A stretch of 64,000 nt of DNA, taken from contig NZ_BTCK01000016.1 of assembly GCF_033239625.1 (NCBI RefSeq), positions 60,053 through 124,052 on the forward strand. The letters run 5' to 3'. The notes beneath the pieces were generated by a model. That model was not told the origin of the DNA. It ran no database searches and saw only the letters and a list, made by a program, of their open reading frames with translations. The position numbers and the translations under genes are program-made. Positions 17,630 to 26,224 of the stretch are shown here, piece by piece; position 1 is the stretch's first letter, and every line of letters starts with the position of its first letter. This stretch comes from Paenibacillus_T sp033239625. Its GTDB lineage: Bacteria > Bacillota > Bacilli > Paenibacillales > Paenibacillaceae.

Positions 17630-18502
17630 TCACTCCTTGATTCCCGAGTGGGCCATCGTCTCAAGCACCATCCGTTGTGTAATGACGAACACGAGGATCG
17701 TCGGTACGACCATCAAGAAGCTCGCAGCAGCGACTGTACCTGTACGGGCAACTACGCCATATCCGCCGCTTAACGTCTGCAGCGCGAGTGGCAGCGTTTT
17801 CATATCCTCGGTTGTTGTATAAATGTTAGCGGCCCATGGATCGTTCCATGCGCTGATGAAGCTGAACAGCGCGAGCGTCGCCCAAGCTGGCTTCAGCATC
17901 GGCATGACGACTTTCCAGAACGTCGTCCACTCATTGCCCCCATCGATACGCGTTGCCTCTAGCAAGGCATTCGGAATTTGGTCCAGGAACTGCTTCATAA
18001 GAAACAAGGATACCGGCGCTGCCAATGCTGGAATGATGAGCGCTACATACGTATTGATAAGTCCGAGCTCTTTGATAACGATAAACTGTGGAATCTGCGT
18101 AACTTGCGGCGCAAACATGAGCGCGAGCAGAATCATATTAAAGATCAGTTTCTTGAATGGCATGTCATGTTTACTAAGCGGATAAGCCGCCATTGCCGCA
18201 ATGACGATGCTGCCTACTACGATGCAAGACGAAACGACGATACTGTTAAAAATGTATCGGGAGAACGGTACGATCGACGTTCCGGTCGCAAGAATCAAAT
18301 CCTTGAAGTTCTTCAGCGTCGGGTTGACGACGAAAAACCGCGGCGGGAACAAGAACAATTCAGATGTTGGCTTCAGCGCTGACGAGAACATGTAGACAAG
18401 GGGCGCCAGCATAAGCAGACCCAGTGCCGTCAGGAATGCGTATAGGAAAAATCCGCTGAAGTCAAACCGTTTTCCTTTAACGATGGTTGATGTGCCAATC
18501 AC
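17630..18502 (-). CDS. Carbohydrate ABC transporter permease (MalG type, first pair)
   Basis: This 290-aa permease has six predicted helices and the EAA loop LEATRIDGGNEWTTFWKVVMPMLKPAW. The GTG start at 18502 has GGGGAG 10 nt upstream. The gene lies 7 bp after its MalF-type partner and ends in the NHL gene's start region, consistent with one transcript. It belongs with the large CBM-bearing binding protein at the head of the operon. Confidence 0.92.
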   Translation of the reverse strand: MIGTSTIVKGKRFDFSGFFLYAFLTALGLLMLAPLVYMFSSALKPTSELFLFPPRFFVVNPTLKNFKDLILATGTSIVPFSRYIFNSIVVSSCIVVGSIVIAAMAAYPLSKHDMPFKKLIFNMILLALMFAPQVTQIPQFIVIKELGLINTYVALIIPALAAPVSLFLMKQFLDQIPNALLEATRIDGGNEWTTFWKVVMPMLKPAWATLALFSFISAWNDPWAANIYTTTEDMKTLPLALQTLSGGYGVVARTGTVAAASFLMVVPTILVFVITQRMVLETMAHSGIKE

Positions 18503-18509
18503 GTTATTT

Positions 18510-19469
18510 TCACTCCCCGCTGCCCAGCAGTCTGAATATGACGCGGTTCAAACCGACCATCATCAAGAACAATACGACTGCAATTGCCGTTGCGTAACCC
18601 ATCTCGAAGCGGATGAACGCATAGTCGAACAAGTGCGTCATGACGGTATGACCGGCATACAATACACTCGGCATTCCGAGCAGTTGAATGCTAATATCGA
18701 ATACTTGCAGAGATGATACAACCTGCATAACTGCGCCGAAGAGCAGCTGCGGCTTAACCGAAGGAATGGTGATGTACCACAGTTCCTGGAATCGGTTCTT
18801 CACGCCATCGATTGCGCCAGCTTCATAATAATCACGCGGCACGTTCTGCAAACCTGCCAAGAAAGCCAGGAAGCCGATCCCCATACTCATCCACAGCGAA
18901 ACGATAATAAGCACGGGCATAATCGTCTTAATGTTCTGCAGCCACAGCCATGGCTCGTTCAGAATGCCAAGCTTCATAGCCCAATAGTTAATGAGGCCAT
19001 ACCGGTCACCCGAGAACATATACAGCCACACGACCGAGATGGCGATCGAGCTCGTAATCGCCGGTGTATAGAAGCACAAGGTGTAGATGAACCGGTATTT
19101 CACCGGAATCTGACTGATCAGCCAAGCCAGCAGGAAGGCCATAATATAGCCGACCGGACCGGTAATAACGGCGAATTTCAGCGTGTTCGCAATCGCTTTC
19201 AAGAAAATGTCGTCATCCACAAAGAGCAGCTTATAGTTCGACCAACCGATAAATTTCGGGGACTCGATCATGTTGTAGTACGTGAAGCTCAGCGCGAATG
19301 ATGTGATGACCGGTATGATCGTAAACAGTGTGAATAATAGAAGGAAAGGCGCTAAGAACAAATAAGATGTTCGGTGCCGCTTTACTTCTTTCCACAGGAT
19401 CGCCAGTTTGCCTGGCGATCGCTTCGCTTGGACGGATGGTCGCGTCAGTTCGACGGTCGTGTTGCTCAT
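18510..19469 (-). CDS. Sugar ABC transporter permease (MalF type, first pair)
   Basis: This 319-aa permease has a basic soluble N-terminus of about 30 residues, six predicted helices and the EAA loop YEAGAIDGVKNRFQELWYITIPSVKPQ. The start ATG overlaps the stop of the binding-protein gene (ATGA) and uses the purine-rich end of that gene as ribosome binding site. It forms the transmembrane dimer with the next gene product. Confidence 0.93.
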   Translation of the reverse strand: MSNTTVELTRPSVQAKRSPGKLAILWKEVKRHRTSYLFLAPFLLLFTLFTIIPVITSFALSFTYYNMIESPKFIGWSNYKLLFVDDDIFLKAIANTLKFAVITGPVGYIMAFLLAWLISQIPVKYRFIYTLCFYTPAITSSIAISVVWLYMFSGDRYGLINYWAMKLGILNEPWLWLQNIKTIMPVLIIVSLWMSMGIGFLAFLAGLQNVPRDYYEAGAIDGVKNRFQELWYITIPSVKPQLLFGAVMQVVSSLQVFDISIQLLGMPSVLYAGHTVMTHLFDYAFIRFEMGYATAIAVVLFLMMVGLNRVIFRLLGSGE

Positions 19470-22447
19470 TGCCCCCCGCTCCCTTCATTACTGAGGGAGG
19501 AATCGACCTTCAAGCCGAATTCCTCACGTTTTTTATTGATTTCCTTGTCAATGCCGAGCACGCCGTCCTCGATTGCTTCGCGCTGGTTCTTACCATTGAG
19601 AACAACCTCGTTCCAAATGTTCGCAACCATCCGTGTTGTGTAGTAACCACCGAGAACGATTTCCCTTTCCTTGAACCAGTTCCACTGCTCAAGGATCGAG
19701 TCGATATCATCTGTTGGCCAAGGCAGACGTTTGATTGCTTCAACGTTCGCCGTATTCCAGCGGGCTTCAACGCCCAGCAGCGCTTCAAGCTCCGTACCGA
19801 ACTGCTCCTGCACGTCGGCACTGCTCCACCACTTCATAAACTCCCATGCTTCTGCCTTCTTCTCGGACTTCTGGAACATGACACTCGTCTGCGCCAGACC
19901 GCCTGTTGTCCGATTGATTTGGCCATCAGCCTGCTGAATACCCGGCATCGGTTTCATGCCCCACCAGCCTGTGAGCTCCGGCGCTGCCGTCGACAGCAGA
20001 ACGTACGTCGAGTAGTCTGCGATACCGATCGGCATCTCGCCCGTTCTGAAACGGTTGTAGAAGTTTGCGTCCTTGTTGATTTTGTAGTTCGTGAACAATC
20101 CCGTCCACATCTTGAATGCATTCATCGCTTCCGGCGAATCCAGGTTGGAGGACATGCCGTTGTCTTTGTAATAGTCGCCGTTATTCTGATAGAGGAACGG
20201 CGAGAATTCATTGATTGCCAGATCCGGGTTGAGCGGCGCATGCGGATAGTAGAAGTCCATGCCCTTCTGCTGCAGCAGCGGAATGAGATCCATGACCTCT
20301 TCCCATGTATCCGGAATTTTGGTTATGCCAAGCTGATCCATAATGTCTTTGCGGTAGAACAGCATGTTGAAGTTCTGCGTATCCGGCAGTGCAAAGTCTC
20401 CGCCGTCGAATCGATACGGAATGAGAGCGCCTGGACGGAACCGATCTGCAACGTCCTTGTAATCCGAAAACGTATTCAAGTTCACGAGCGCATTACGCAC
20501 GGCATAATCGATAGGCACTTGACCGTCTACGCCGAGCGCAACGTCTGGCTGCAAGCCTGCCGTTGTCGACAGCAGCAACTTGTTCTTGTCGCCTGTCGGA
20601 ATGACGTTAATGTTGACCTTGATGCCTGTATTCGCTGTAAAATCTTCATCGGCCAGCTGTTTAATGATCGCTGCCCAATCGCGTCCATAAGATACCCATA
20701 CATCCAGCGTTTTCTCGTCTGTCGACGTGTCGCCTACCCCGCGATAGTCCTTCTGGAAGCTGAGGAAGAAGTCATGCATGGACGTCCATGTACGCTCGAA
20801 CCAGCTCGCATTCACTTTCGGCCACTTCACATCAGCTGACTTCAGTTCAATGTAATCCAGCTGCAGCGACTGCTGGCTAAGACCATTAATCCATGTGCCA
20901 AGCGAAGTCTGCGTATCTGTCATCTGCACCAGACGAGCAGGAATGGTGTCTGGATCTTTGGCCATGCTGAGCAGTTGATCTCTTGCGATGCCGAGCGGAC
21001 TCACCTGCGAGCTGCCCTTCGTTACGCCAAGCGCGTACATATTATTGATCGCATCGTCGAGATCGCGGGCCATCAGATGGAGGCGCGGGACCAAATTCGG
21101 GATGCGCGTACCCAACTTCCAGTCTCTGTTCTTGTCCGGGTTAGTGCCCGTGTACAAAATAACTTCGCGGCTCAGCAGCGACATCCGCTGCGACACGCTC
21201 TGCACCTTCTCGAACGTCTCACCTAATGCGCCGACTTGCACGACCATGCGCATCGTGTGTTTGCCTTTCTCCAAGTAGAACTTGTAAGGCTTATCCTCTT
21301 CGTCCGCGAGCTTCTTCAGCTGCCAGAAGCCTCCGTACTCGAAGTTAACCGCATTCATTTCTTGGAATGGAATTTGACCGTCGATGTAAATTTGACGCTG
21401 CACCGGAATGCCGTCCAAGAACCAGCTGCCGTTACGCATGCCGATCTCATACAGACCGGATTCAGGAGCCTCGAAGCTCCATTCGCCCCATTGGCCACCT
21501 GTGCGCCATGAGCCGCCGCCGAATGTATTCAAGCCAACGCCCTGCTTATTGAAAGGTTCTGTCGCTGGGTCGCGGTTCTCTACGCGGCGAAGGGTCGGGC
21601 TCGACTTCAAGTTGGCTTCTTCCGCTTGAATCTTAATGACTTGACCGGACGTGTCTTTATAGCCATTCGCCTCATACTGCGCTGCGACTTCTTCGTACGT
21701 CGGCAGATGCACCGGCGAGAAGATCCGAAGTTCGCCGATTGCGCCAGGCTCACGAATCGCAGCAATGCGTATCGTGTGCGTGCCTTTGGTCAGATGATAG
21801 CGAAGCGCTTCGTAAGCTTTGCCCTCCGAGTCACGGAAGTCTGTGTACTGCCAACCGAAAACTTCTTCTTGACGCGGGTTGTATTCGTTATGCTGGCTGT
21901 CGGTCCATACTTCGCCAGCTTCTTGCCACATTCGCATAAATTCCAGCTTCTTCGATTGCATGAACGGGAACTTCCCGTCAATCTGCACGGTGCGGAGCAG
22001 CGAAGCGCGCTTGCCTTCCATTGCGTAATATCGCATGCCCATCTGGTAAAATCCGTCGGCCGGAATGTCGACCTTGTATTCCACCCAGCTGTTCTCTTCC
22101 TTCAGGACAACGGATTGACCGCTCGCATCACCAATGCTGCTCTCCACCGATGCGCCTGTTGGCGATATCGCCGAGTACTTGTCGCCCGGGATCGTAATCG
22201 CTACCCCTTCCGTATCCTGCACGCCTTCCGCTTTCTCATTGCTGTAGTACTTGAGGAAAGTGGGTTCAAGCTTGCTCGTCACTGATTCATCTTCCAGGAT
22301 GGAACGCTGGTCCACATCGCTGTAATCCGGAATGCCCGCCATCGCGTTATTATCAAAGTTCCTCCCACTATTCCACCATAAAAAAGCTGCCGCCAGTACA
22401 ATAACCACGACGATCGAAACCGTATATTTGCGCAGTATCCGCAGCAA
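19466..22447 (-). CDS. Membrane-anchored substrate-binding protein with two sugar-binding-like modules
   Basis: This exceptionally long solute-binding protein has about 993 aa, against 400-560 for the family. An N-terminal helix (IVVVIVLAAAFLWW) with no lipobox anchors it in the membrane. Two beta-sandwich modules follow at about residues 80-230 and 270-430. Each has the pattern of carbohydrate-binding domains (WVEYKVDIPADGFYQMGMRY and GEWSFEAPESGLYEIGMRN, then KGTHTIRIA or KGKHTMRMV). A helical linker (about 430-560) leads to a standard family-1 binding domain (about 575-960), starting LDVWVSYGRDWAAIIKQLA. The start was set at a TTG at 22447 because GGAGGGGGA lies about 7 nt upstream. It opens the operon. 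The doubled modules suggest capture of a polymeric ligand at the cell surface (inference). Confidence 0.86.
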   Translation of the reverse strand: MLRILRKYTVSIVVVIVLAAAFLWWNSGRNFDNNAMAGIPDYSDVDQRSILEDESVTSKLEPTFLKYYSNEKAEGVQDTEGVAITIPGDKYSAISPTGASVESSIGDASGQSVVLKEENSWVEYKVDIPADGFYQMGMRYYAMEGKRASLLRTVQIDGKFPFMQSKKLEFMRMWQEAGEVWTDSQHNEYNPRQEEVFGWQYTDFRDSEGKAYEALRYHLTKGTHTIRIAAIREPGAIGELRIFSPVHLPTYEEVAAQYEANGYKDTSGQVIKIQAEEANLKSSPTLRRVENRDPATEPFNKQGVGLNTFGGGSWRTGGQWGEWSFEAPESGLYEIGMRNGSWFLDGIPVQRQIYIDGQIPFQEMNAVNFEYGGFWQLKKLADEEDKPYKFYLEKGKHTMRMVVQVGALGETFEKVQSVSQRMSLLSREVILYTGTNPDKNRDWKLGTRIPNLVPRLHLMARDLDDAINNMYALGVTKGSSQVSPLGIARDQLLSMAKDPDTIPARLVQMTDTQTSLGTWINGLSQQSLQLDYIELKSADVKWPKVNASWFERTWTSMHDFFLSFQKDYRGVGDTSTDEKTLDVWVSYGRDWAAIIKQLADEDFTANTGIKVNINVIPTGDKNKLLLSTTAGLQPDVALGVDGQVPIDYAVRNALVNLNTFSDYKDVADRFRPGALIPYRFDGGDFALPDTQNFNMLFYRKDIMDQLGITKIPDTWEEVMDLIPLLQQKGMDFYYPHAPLNPDLAINEFSPFLYQNNGDYYKDNGMSSNLDSPEAMNAFKMWTGLFTNYKINKDANFYNRFRTGEMPIGIADYSTYVLLSTAAPELTGWWGMKPMPGIQQADGQINRTTGGLAQTSVMFQKSEKKAEAWEFMKWWSSADVQEQFGTELEALLGVEARWNTANVEAIKRLPWPTDDIDSILEQWNWFKEREIVLGGYYTTRMVANIWNEVVLNGKNQREAIEDGVLGIDKEINKKREEFGLKVDSSLSNEGSGGQ

Positions 22448-22883
22448 AACAACTTCCCCCTCCGAACATCCATTAATGTGTGTTTGACGTATGTAAGCGC
22501 AATTAATTCCATCCATGGATATTGAAGAGCCCTATCCTTATGGATGACTGCGCCAGTCAGCAGATCTCTCCACTTTCATCTTTCAATTGCGTAACTTGTT
22601 CACTTCGTAAAGTTCAATCGGTAATGTAAGAGGTATTGATGCGAGTATTTCGAGCTACGTGAGTCAAGTGAGTGGTATTGCGAATTGCATAGGTCATGCG
22701 ATTCAACGATTCAGGCGGGTGAAGCAGATTTTGTCGAGTGATTGCACTGCTTCGAAATCGTTTTCGTGCGGTGAGAATAAAAATAGCGAATTGAACTTCA
22801 TTACACCAGACTCATCATTGTAACTCGGATGTTACAGATAACTCTATTGGCAATGTAACTGCTTACAATCGCTTATACTCGTG
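22448..22883 (-). promoter_or_regulatory. Long 5' leader of the glycan-transport operon
   Basis: Between the predicted promoter and the TTG start lie about 430 nt without a convincing gene. The first part contains repeated GTTACA/TGTAAC motifs (near 22800-22860). A palindromic CGAAAACGATTTCG lies at 22753-22766. No known riboswitch was recognised. It may bind regulators or fold as a regulatory RNA. Confidence 0.45.
22753..22766. promoter_or_regulatory. Operator-like site, LacI family (downstream of promoter)
   Basis: The 14-mer reads CGAAATCGTTTTCG on the plus strand; its core fits the AANCGNTT consensus of LacI/GalR operators. It lies about 110 nt after the predicted transcription start. 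Binding by the nearby LacI protein is inference. Confidence 0.4.
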
Positions 22884-22912
22884 ATTATAGGTTCGCTTTG
22901 CGTACTTGTCAA
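22884..22912 (-). promoter_or_regulatory. Sigma-A promoter of the glycan-transport operon
   Basis: On the minus strand TTGACA (22912-22907) and TATAAT (22889-22884) match consensus perfectly and are spaced by 17 nt. Confidence 0.88.
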
Positions 22913-22919
22913 TAATTTT

Positions 22920-22935
22920 ATAAACCGTTTTCGGA
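22920..22935. promoter_or_regulatory. Operator-like site, LacI family (upstream of promoter)
   Basis: An imperfect palindrome reading CGAAAACGGTTTAT on the minus strand shares the CGAAAACGRTTT core with the leader site 168 bp away. It lies just upstream of the -35 box. Two sites flanking a promoter fit repression by looping. Confidence 0.38.
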
Positions 22936-22971
22936 TACATTTTGTCGCATAATTTAGAGGGTTTCGAAAGC

Positions 22972-23000
22972 AAAAAATCAGCCAATCAATTGGCTGATTC
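22972..23000 (-). terminator. Terminator overlapping the DUF92 stop codon
   Basis: A 10-bp stem AATCAGCCAA/TTGGCTGATT with a TTGA loop and a T-run sits on the minus strand. The last codons and the TGA of the DUF92 gene form the stem. Confidence 0.85.
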
Positions 23001-23880
23001 CCCATGCAATGGCTCCTCCGACAAAGGAAGAAGCAATATTAACCGCATCATTATTCATTCTGTTCCATCCGCGAAGCGGCTGAACAGGTGCACCGCAGTG
23101 GCTGCTACGTTCCGTTTCAGTTCCGCAAACCGAACAACGAAACATCACTTGCACATAAGCTCCCAGCAAAGAATCGAAAAAAGTTCCTGCAACTCCACCA
23201 ATAAACGCTGCCGCGATCATGCTGCCGATCGGGATATTGGACCATGCATGACCTTCCTGCCAAGCAGTGCCGACAATCAGCAAACCTGCTGCAGCCACGC
23301 CAATCGCCAGTGAACCTGCTGCAGCAGCAAAGCTTCCCGCAGCTGTTATTCCACCGCTCGTCCCAGGCGGGACGCGGCGTCCCGTCCGAATCGACACCGG
23401 CGGCTTGCGGCTGAGAGAGCCCAGCTCTGTAGCCCACGTATCTCCGTTAACAGCCGCCATAACGCCTATGAATGCATATAACCAGCCCTCATGAGGGAAC
23501 AAAGCATTGCCTATGCACAGCGCTAAACCGATACCGCCGTTCGCCCACACTTGACTCGCATCTCTGGCGCCCGTTTTTTCGTATAACGATTCTGCAGCTG
23601 CTTTTCGGTGTTGTTTTCGTTTCCATCTGGAGAGCAGCGAGGAAGTCGTAAAAAAAGCGAGCAGCGTGCCCATCCACACCAGCCCGCCGAACGCGGTATA
23701 ACCCAGCCCCATCAGCGCAGCGGCTATTGCGCCTCGTTTGGTCAATGCGCGATGGCGAACCGCCATTCTCGCAATGCCAATTCCACCTATAGCACCAATA
23801 ACGGCTCGAATAGGGATGTCTGAAGAATCATCCAGCAGCCAGGCAGACGACTGCATAGAATCTATTATTCCGTTCATCAT
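22978..23880 (-). CDS. DUF92 integral membrane protein
   Basis: This 300-aa polytopic membrane protein shows the DUF92 (TIGR00297-type) signature: ANGGIGLALCIGNALFPHEGW, AAVNGDTWATELGSLSRKPPVSI and RRVPPGTSGGITAAGSFAAAAGS. Plant members (VTE6) phosphorylate phytyl phosphate; bacterial function is unproven, with isoprenoid-phosphate or polyprenyl metabolism the usual guess. The C-terminal region contains a paired cysteine motif (FRCSVCGTETERSSHCG) that looks like a small metal-binding hairpin within the family. The gene ends inside its own terminator. It is downstream of the GDPD gene by 37 bp and may be co-transcribed with it. Confidence 0.88.
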   Translation of the reverse strand: MMNGIIDSMQSSAWLLDDSSDIPIRAVIGAIGGIGIARMAVRHRALTKRGAIAAALMGLGYTAFGGLVWMGTLLAFFTTSSLLSRWKRKQHRKAAAESLYEKTGARDASQVWANGGIGLALCIGNALFPHEGWLYAFIGVMAAVNGDTWATELGSLSRKPPVSIRTGRRVPPGTSGGITAAGSFAAAAGSLAIGVAAAGLLIVGTAWQEGHAWSNIPIGSMIAAAFIGGVAGTFFDSLLGAYVQVMFRCSVCGTETERSSHCGAPVQPLRGWNRMNNDAVNIASSFVGGAIAWGISQLIG

Positions 23881-23917
23881 ACTTTCGCCTTACCTTTCAG
23901 CCAATGAGTTTCGACAT

Positions 23918-24655
23918 TCAGCTCTTCTTCTTCGGCAGGATGGCTTCCCGCCACTTCTCAGGGTAGTTGGTGCAGATCATGATCTCCGGATCCATCGCCG
24001 CATATTTCTTTATCGTCCGAACGTCGTTCAACGTCCAGAGCATCGTCCGAATCGACGCTGCCCGAAGCGCCTGCAGACGCTGCGCATTCAAGTGCCGGTA
24101 ACCAAGCGACAGGAAGTCCGCTTTCAGCTCTTTCAGCTCATCGATGAGCGTATCTCTCCAGCCGTCAATGATGAGGCCAACTGCAATTTCCGGCGACAAC
24201 TCCCGAACCTCTTGAAGAATCGGCATATAGAACGACGTGATAACGACATCATGCTGCAGTCCGTACTGATAGATCAGCTTCAGCACCTCGTTAGCAAGCT
24301 CCGGGTAACGACCGTCGGTCTTCAGTTCGACATTCAGCCGGCAGCGGCCGCAGGTCAACGCAAGCACTTGATCCAAGGTCGGTACCGGTTCGCCCTTGTA
24401 CGAATCGCTGTACCATTCTCCCGCATCTAGACGCTGAAGTTGAGCTGCCGTATAGGCCCTCACCTCACCCATCGCATTCGTCGTGCGGGTTACACTATAG
24501 TCATGAATAACGACCGGGACATTATCCTTCGACAGCTGCACGTCAATCTCGATCCAGTACAAATGCTTCTCTTCCATAGCCAGCGAAATGGCTGCCAGCG
24601 TATTCTCCGGCGCCCTGCCAGACCAGCCTCGATGCGCCACGCATGGATTCCGCAC
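23918..24655 (-). CDS. Glycerophosphodiester phosphodiesterase
   Basis: This cytoplasmic enzyme of 245 aa, without signal peptide, hydrolyses glycerophosphodiesters to sn-glycerol 3-phosphate and an alcohol. The GDPD barrel is complete: N-terminal AHRGWSGRAPENT with the catalytic HR, the metal pair EIDVQLSKD, the catalytic histidine in VVIHDYSVTRTT, and later NVELKTD. GTG at 24655 was chosen, with AAGGAG 8 nt upstream. A triple 42-bp repeat lies just upstream. Function as a scavenger of phospholipid head groups is likely from family; the exact diester is unknown. Confidence 0.93.
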   Translation of the reverse strand: MRNPCVAHRGWSGRAPENTLAAISLAMEEKHLYWIEIDVQLSKDNVPVVIHDYSVTRTTNAMGEVRAYTAAQLQRLDAGEWYSDSYKGEPVPTLDQVLALTCGRCRLNVELKTDGRYPELANEVLKLIYQYGLQHDVVITSFYMPILQEVRELSPEIAVGLIIDGWRDTLIDELKELKADFLSLGYRHLNAQRLQALRAASIRTMLWTLNDVRTIKKYAAMDPEIMICTNYPEKWREAILPKKKS

Positions 24656-24668
24656 GGCATTCTCTCCT

Positions 24669-24794
24669 TACATCAGGATCTTTGAGCGGAGCTCAAAGTC
24701 ACTCCGCTGCTACATCAGGATCTTTGAGCGGAGTTCAAAGTCACTCCGCTGCTACATCAGGATCTTTGAACGGAGTTCAAAGTCACTCCGCTTT
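24669..24794. repeat. Three tandem 42-bp repeats with alternative hairpins
   Basis: Units start at 24669, 24711 and 24753. They differ by only a few bases. Each can form CTTTGAG/CTCAAAG or AGCGGAG/CTCCGCT stems, which exclude each other. The array lies between the CapA-like gene end and the GDPD start (both minus strand). Confidence 0.92.
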
Positions 24795-24797
24795 ACA

Positions 24798-26186
24798 TCA
24801 TTGTGCAGTTATAACGCCATCCTTATCGACCTTCACGCCAAACGCTTGCGATATGCTCGTCAAATAATTCGTAAGTTCCTTCGCCTTCTCAGGCTCAACC
24901 GGTGCAGGTCTCGATTGATCCGCCACCATCGGATGGAACGTGAGATCGCAGTCTCCACCTTTCGTACAAACCGCATCCAGCACACCTGTCTCCTTCGTTC
25001 GAGGCGTTGCCGTCACATTAAAGATAAAGTTTCCGAGGCTGTAAGCGATCCATTTGCCTTTGTACTGCTCAAAGCCCTGCATGACGTGAGGATGACTGCC
25101 GATTACAAGATCCGCGCCGGCATCAATGAACTGACGCGCCAGCGTCGTCTGATGCTCTACAGGCTTATCCGCGCGTTCTACGCCCCAGTGCACCATGATG
25201 ACGACCAGATCGGCCTCTTGCTTCGCCTTAGCGATTGCTGCAACTGCCCGCGTGGAGTCGTAAGCCTCCGCTACGCCTGGATGATTCTTATCGGCTTTCC
25301 AGCTGCCTTCAGGTACGACGCGGCTAACGCTTAGATAGGCTACCTTGATGCCATTCTTCTCAAGCACAACAGGCGCGAACGCCTCTGTATCATCATTGCC
25401 GCCGCCTACGTTCGCGACGCCTGCTTCTTTCAGATGCTTAATCGTATCAAGCAGCCCTTCGGTGCCTTGATCCAATGTATGGTTATTCGCGAGACTTACA
25501 ATATCGAAGCCCGCTTCCTTCAGCGGAGGCAGCAAATCAGGAGCCCCTTTGAACACATATTGCTTATTCTCTGCCGGTATGCCTCGGGTTGTGATAGGAT
25601 TTTCCAAATTGCCGGCAGTCAGGTCCGGACTCTTCAAATATTCAAGCGCGCCAGAGAACGGATAATCGAGTCCTTGCTTGCGCATAGTCGTTTCAACACT
25701 GGCACCTAACAATAGATCGCCTACAAATGCTAGATGAATCGTACTTGCAGCAGGTGCTGTTCCGCTCGTACCCGCTTCAGCATCTGATCCAGTATCAGTA
25801 CCTGCTCCGCCTGTACCTGGATCAACGGCTTCGCCGCCGTTATCTGCTACTGCCTCACCCTTCTCCACCGTCGTGCCGGTGTCGAAATCGGACGAATCGG
25901 ATGGTGATGGCGCAGCTTCATCGTTAGAAGCAGCCTGATCATCGATAGGAGTAGTCGTGGAACCAGATCCAGCTGCATCATCTGTATGAGCAGTCTCTTC
26001 ATTCTGTTCTTGATTCGTGGAAGATTCATTGTGCGAATCCTCATTCGGAAAGATCGTCGACCAGAATACGGCGCCGAGAATGAGAATAACCGCTAGCATT
26101 ACTAGATTAATAGCCGCTAGACGTCGAAAACGACGGCTTCGCCTTTTCTTGTTCTGCTGGTGAGTTTCCGAACGCGATACGTACAT
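24798..26186 (-). CDS. CapA/PgsA-family membrane-anchored protein
   Basis: This 462-aa protein has a short basic cytoplasmic start (KKRRSRRFRRL), a transmembrane helix (INLVMLAVILILGAVFW), a long acidic, S/T/G-rich spacer (about residues 45-135) and a C-terminal calcineurin-like PGA_cap domain. The latter is recognised by FVGDLLLGASVE, GNLENPIT, SLANNHTLDQG and GSHPHVMQGFEQYKGKWIAYSLGNF. These proteins take part in poly-gamma-glutamate capsule or related envelope functions; the bacterial enzyme activity is not settled. The start was placed at the ATG at 26186, with GGAGGT 9 nt upstream. The longer frame would run toward the MITE-like repeat. No pgsBC genes are nearby, so a capsule role is uncertain. 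Confidence 0.88.
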   Translation of the reverse strand: MYVSRSETHQQNKKRRSRRFRRLAAINLVMLAVILILGAVFWSTIFPNEDSHNESSTNQEQNEETAHTDDAAGSGSTTTPIDDQAASNDEAAPSPSDSSDFDTGTTVEKGEAVADNGGEAVDPGTGGAGTDTGSDAEAGTSGTAPAASTIHLAFVGDLLLGASVETTMRKQGLDYPFSGALEYLKSPDLTAGNLENPITTRGIPAENKQYVFKGAPDLLPPLKEAGFDIVSLANNHTLDQGTEGLLDTIKHLKEAGVANVGGGNDDTEAFAPVVLEKNGIKVAYLSVSRVVPEGSWKADKNHPGVAEAYDSTRAVAAIAKAKQEADLVVIMVHWGVERADKPVEHQTTLARQFIDAGADLVIGSHPHVMQGFEQYKGKWIAYSLGNFIFNVTATPRTKETGVLDAVCTKGGDCDLTFHPMVADQSRPAPVEPEKAKELTNYLTSISQAFGVKVDKDGVITAQ

Positions 26187-26224
26187 GAACGAATGACCTC
26201 CGAATAATAACTTTGGCTCTAATA

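Noticed and set aside
24669..24794. Possible CRISPR array
   Set aside because: The 42-bp units are contiguous with no spacers and there are no cas genes in the window.
24588..25334. Plus-strand frame including a 14-residue repeat encoded by the 42-bp units
   Set aside because: The repeat is in frame only because 42 is divisible by 3; the frame runs antisense to CapA and GDPD genes and lacks a start signal.
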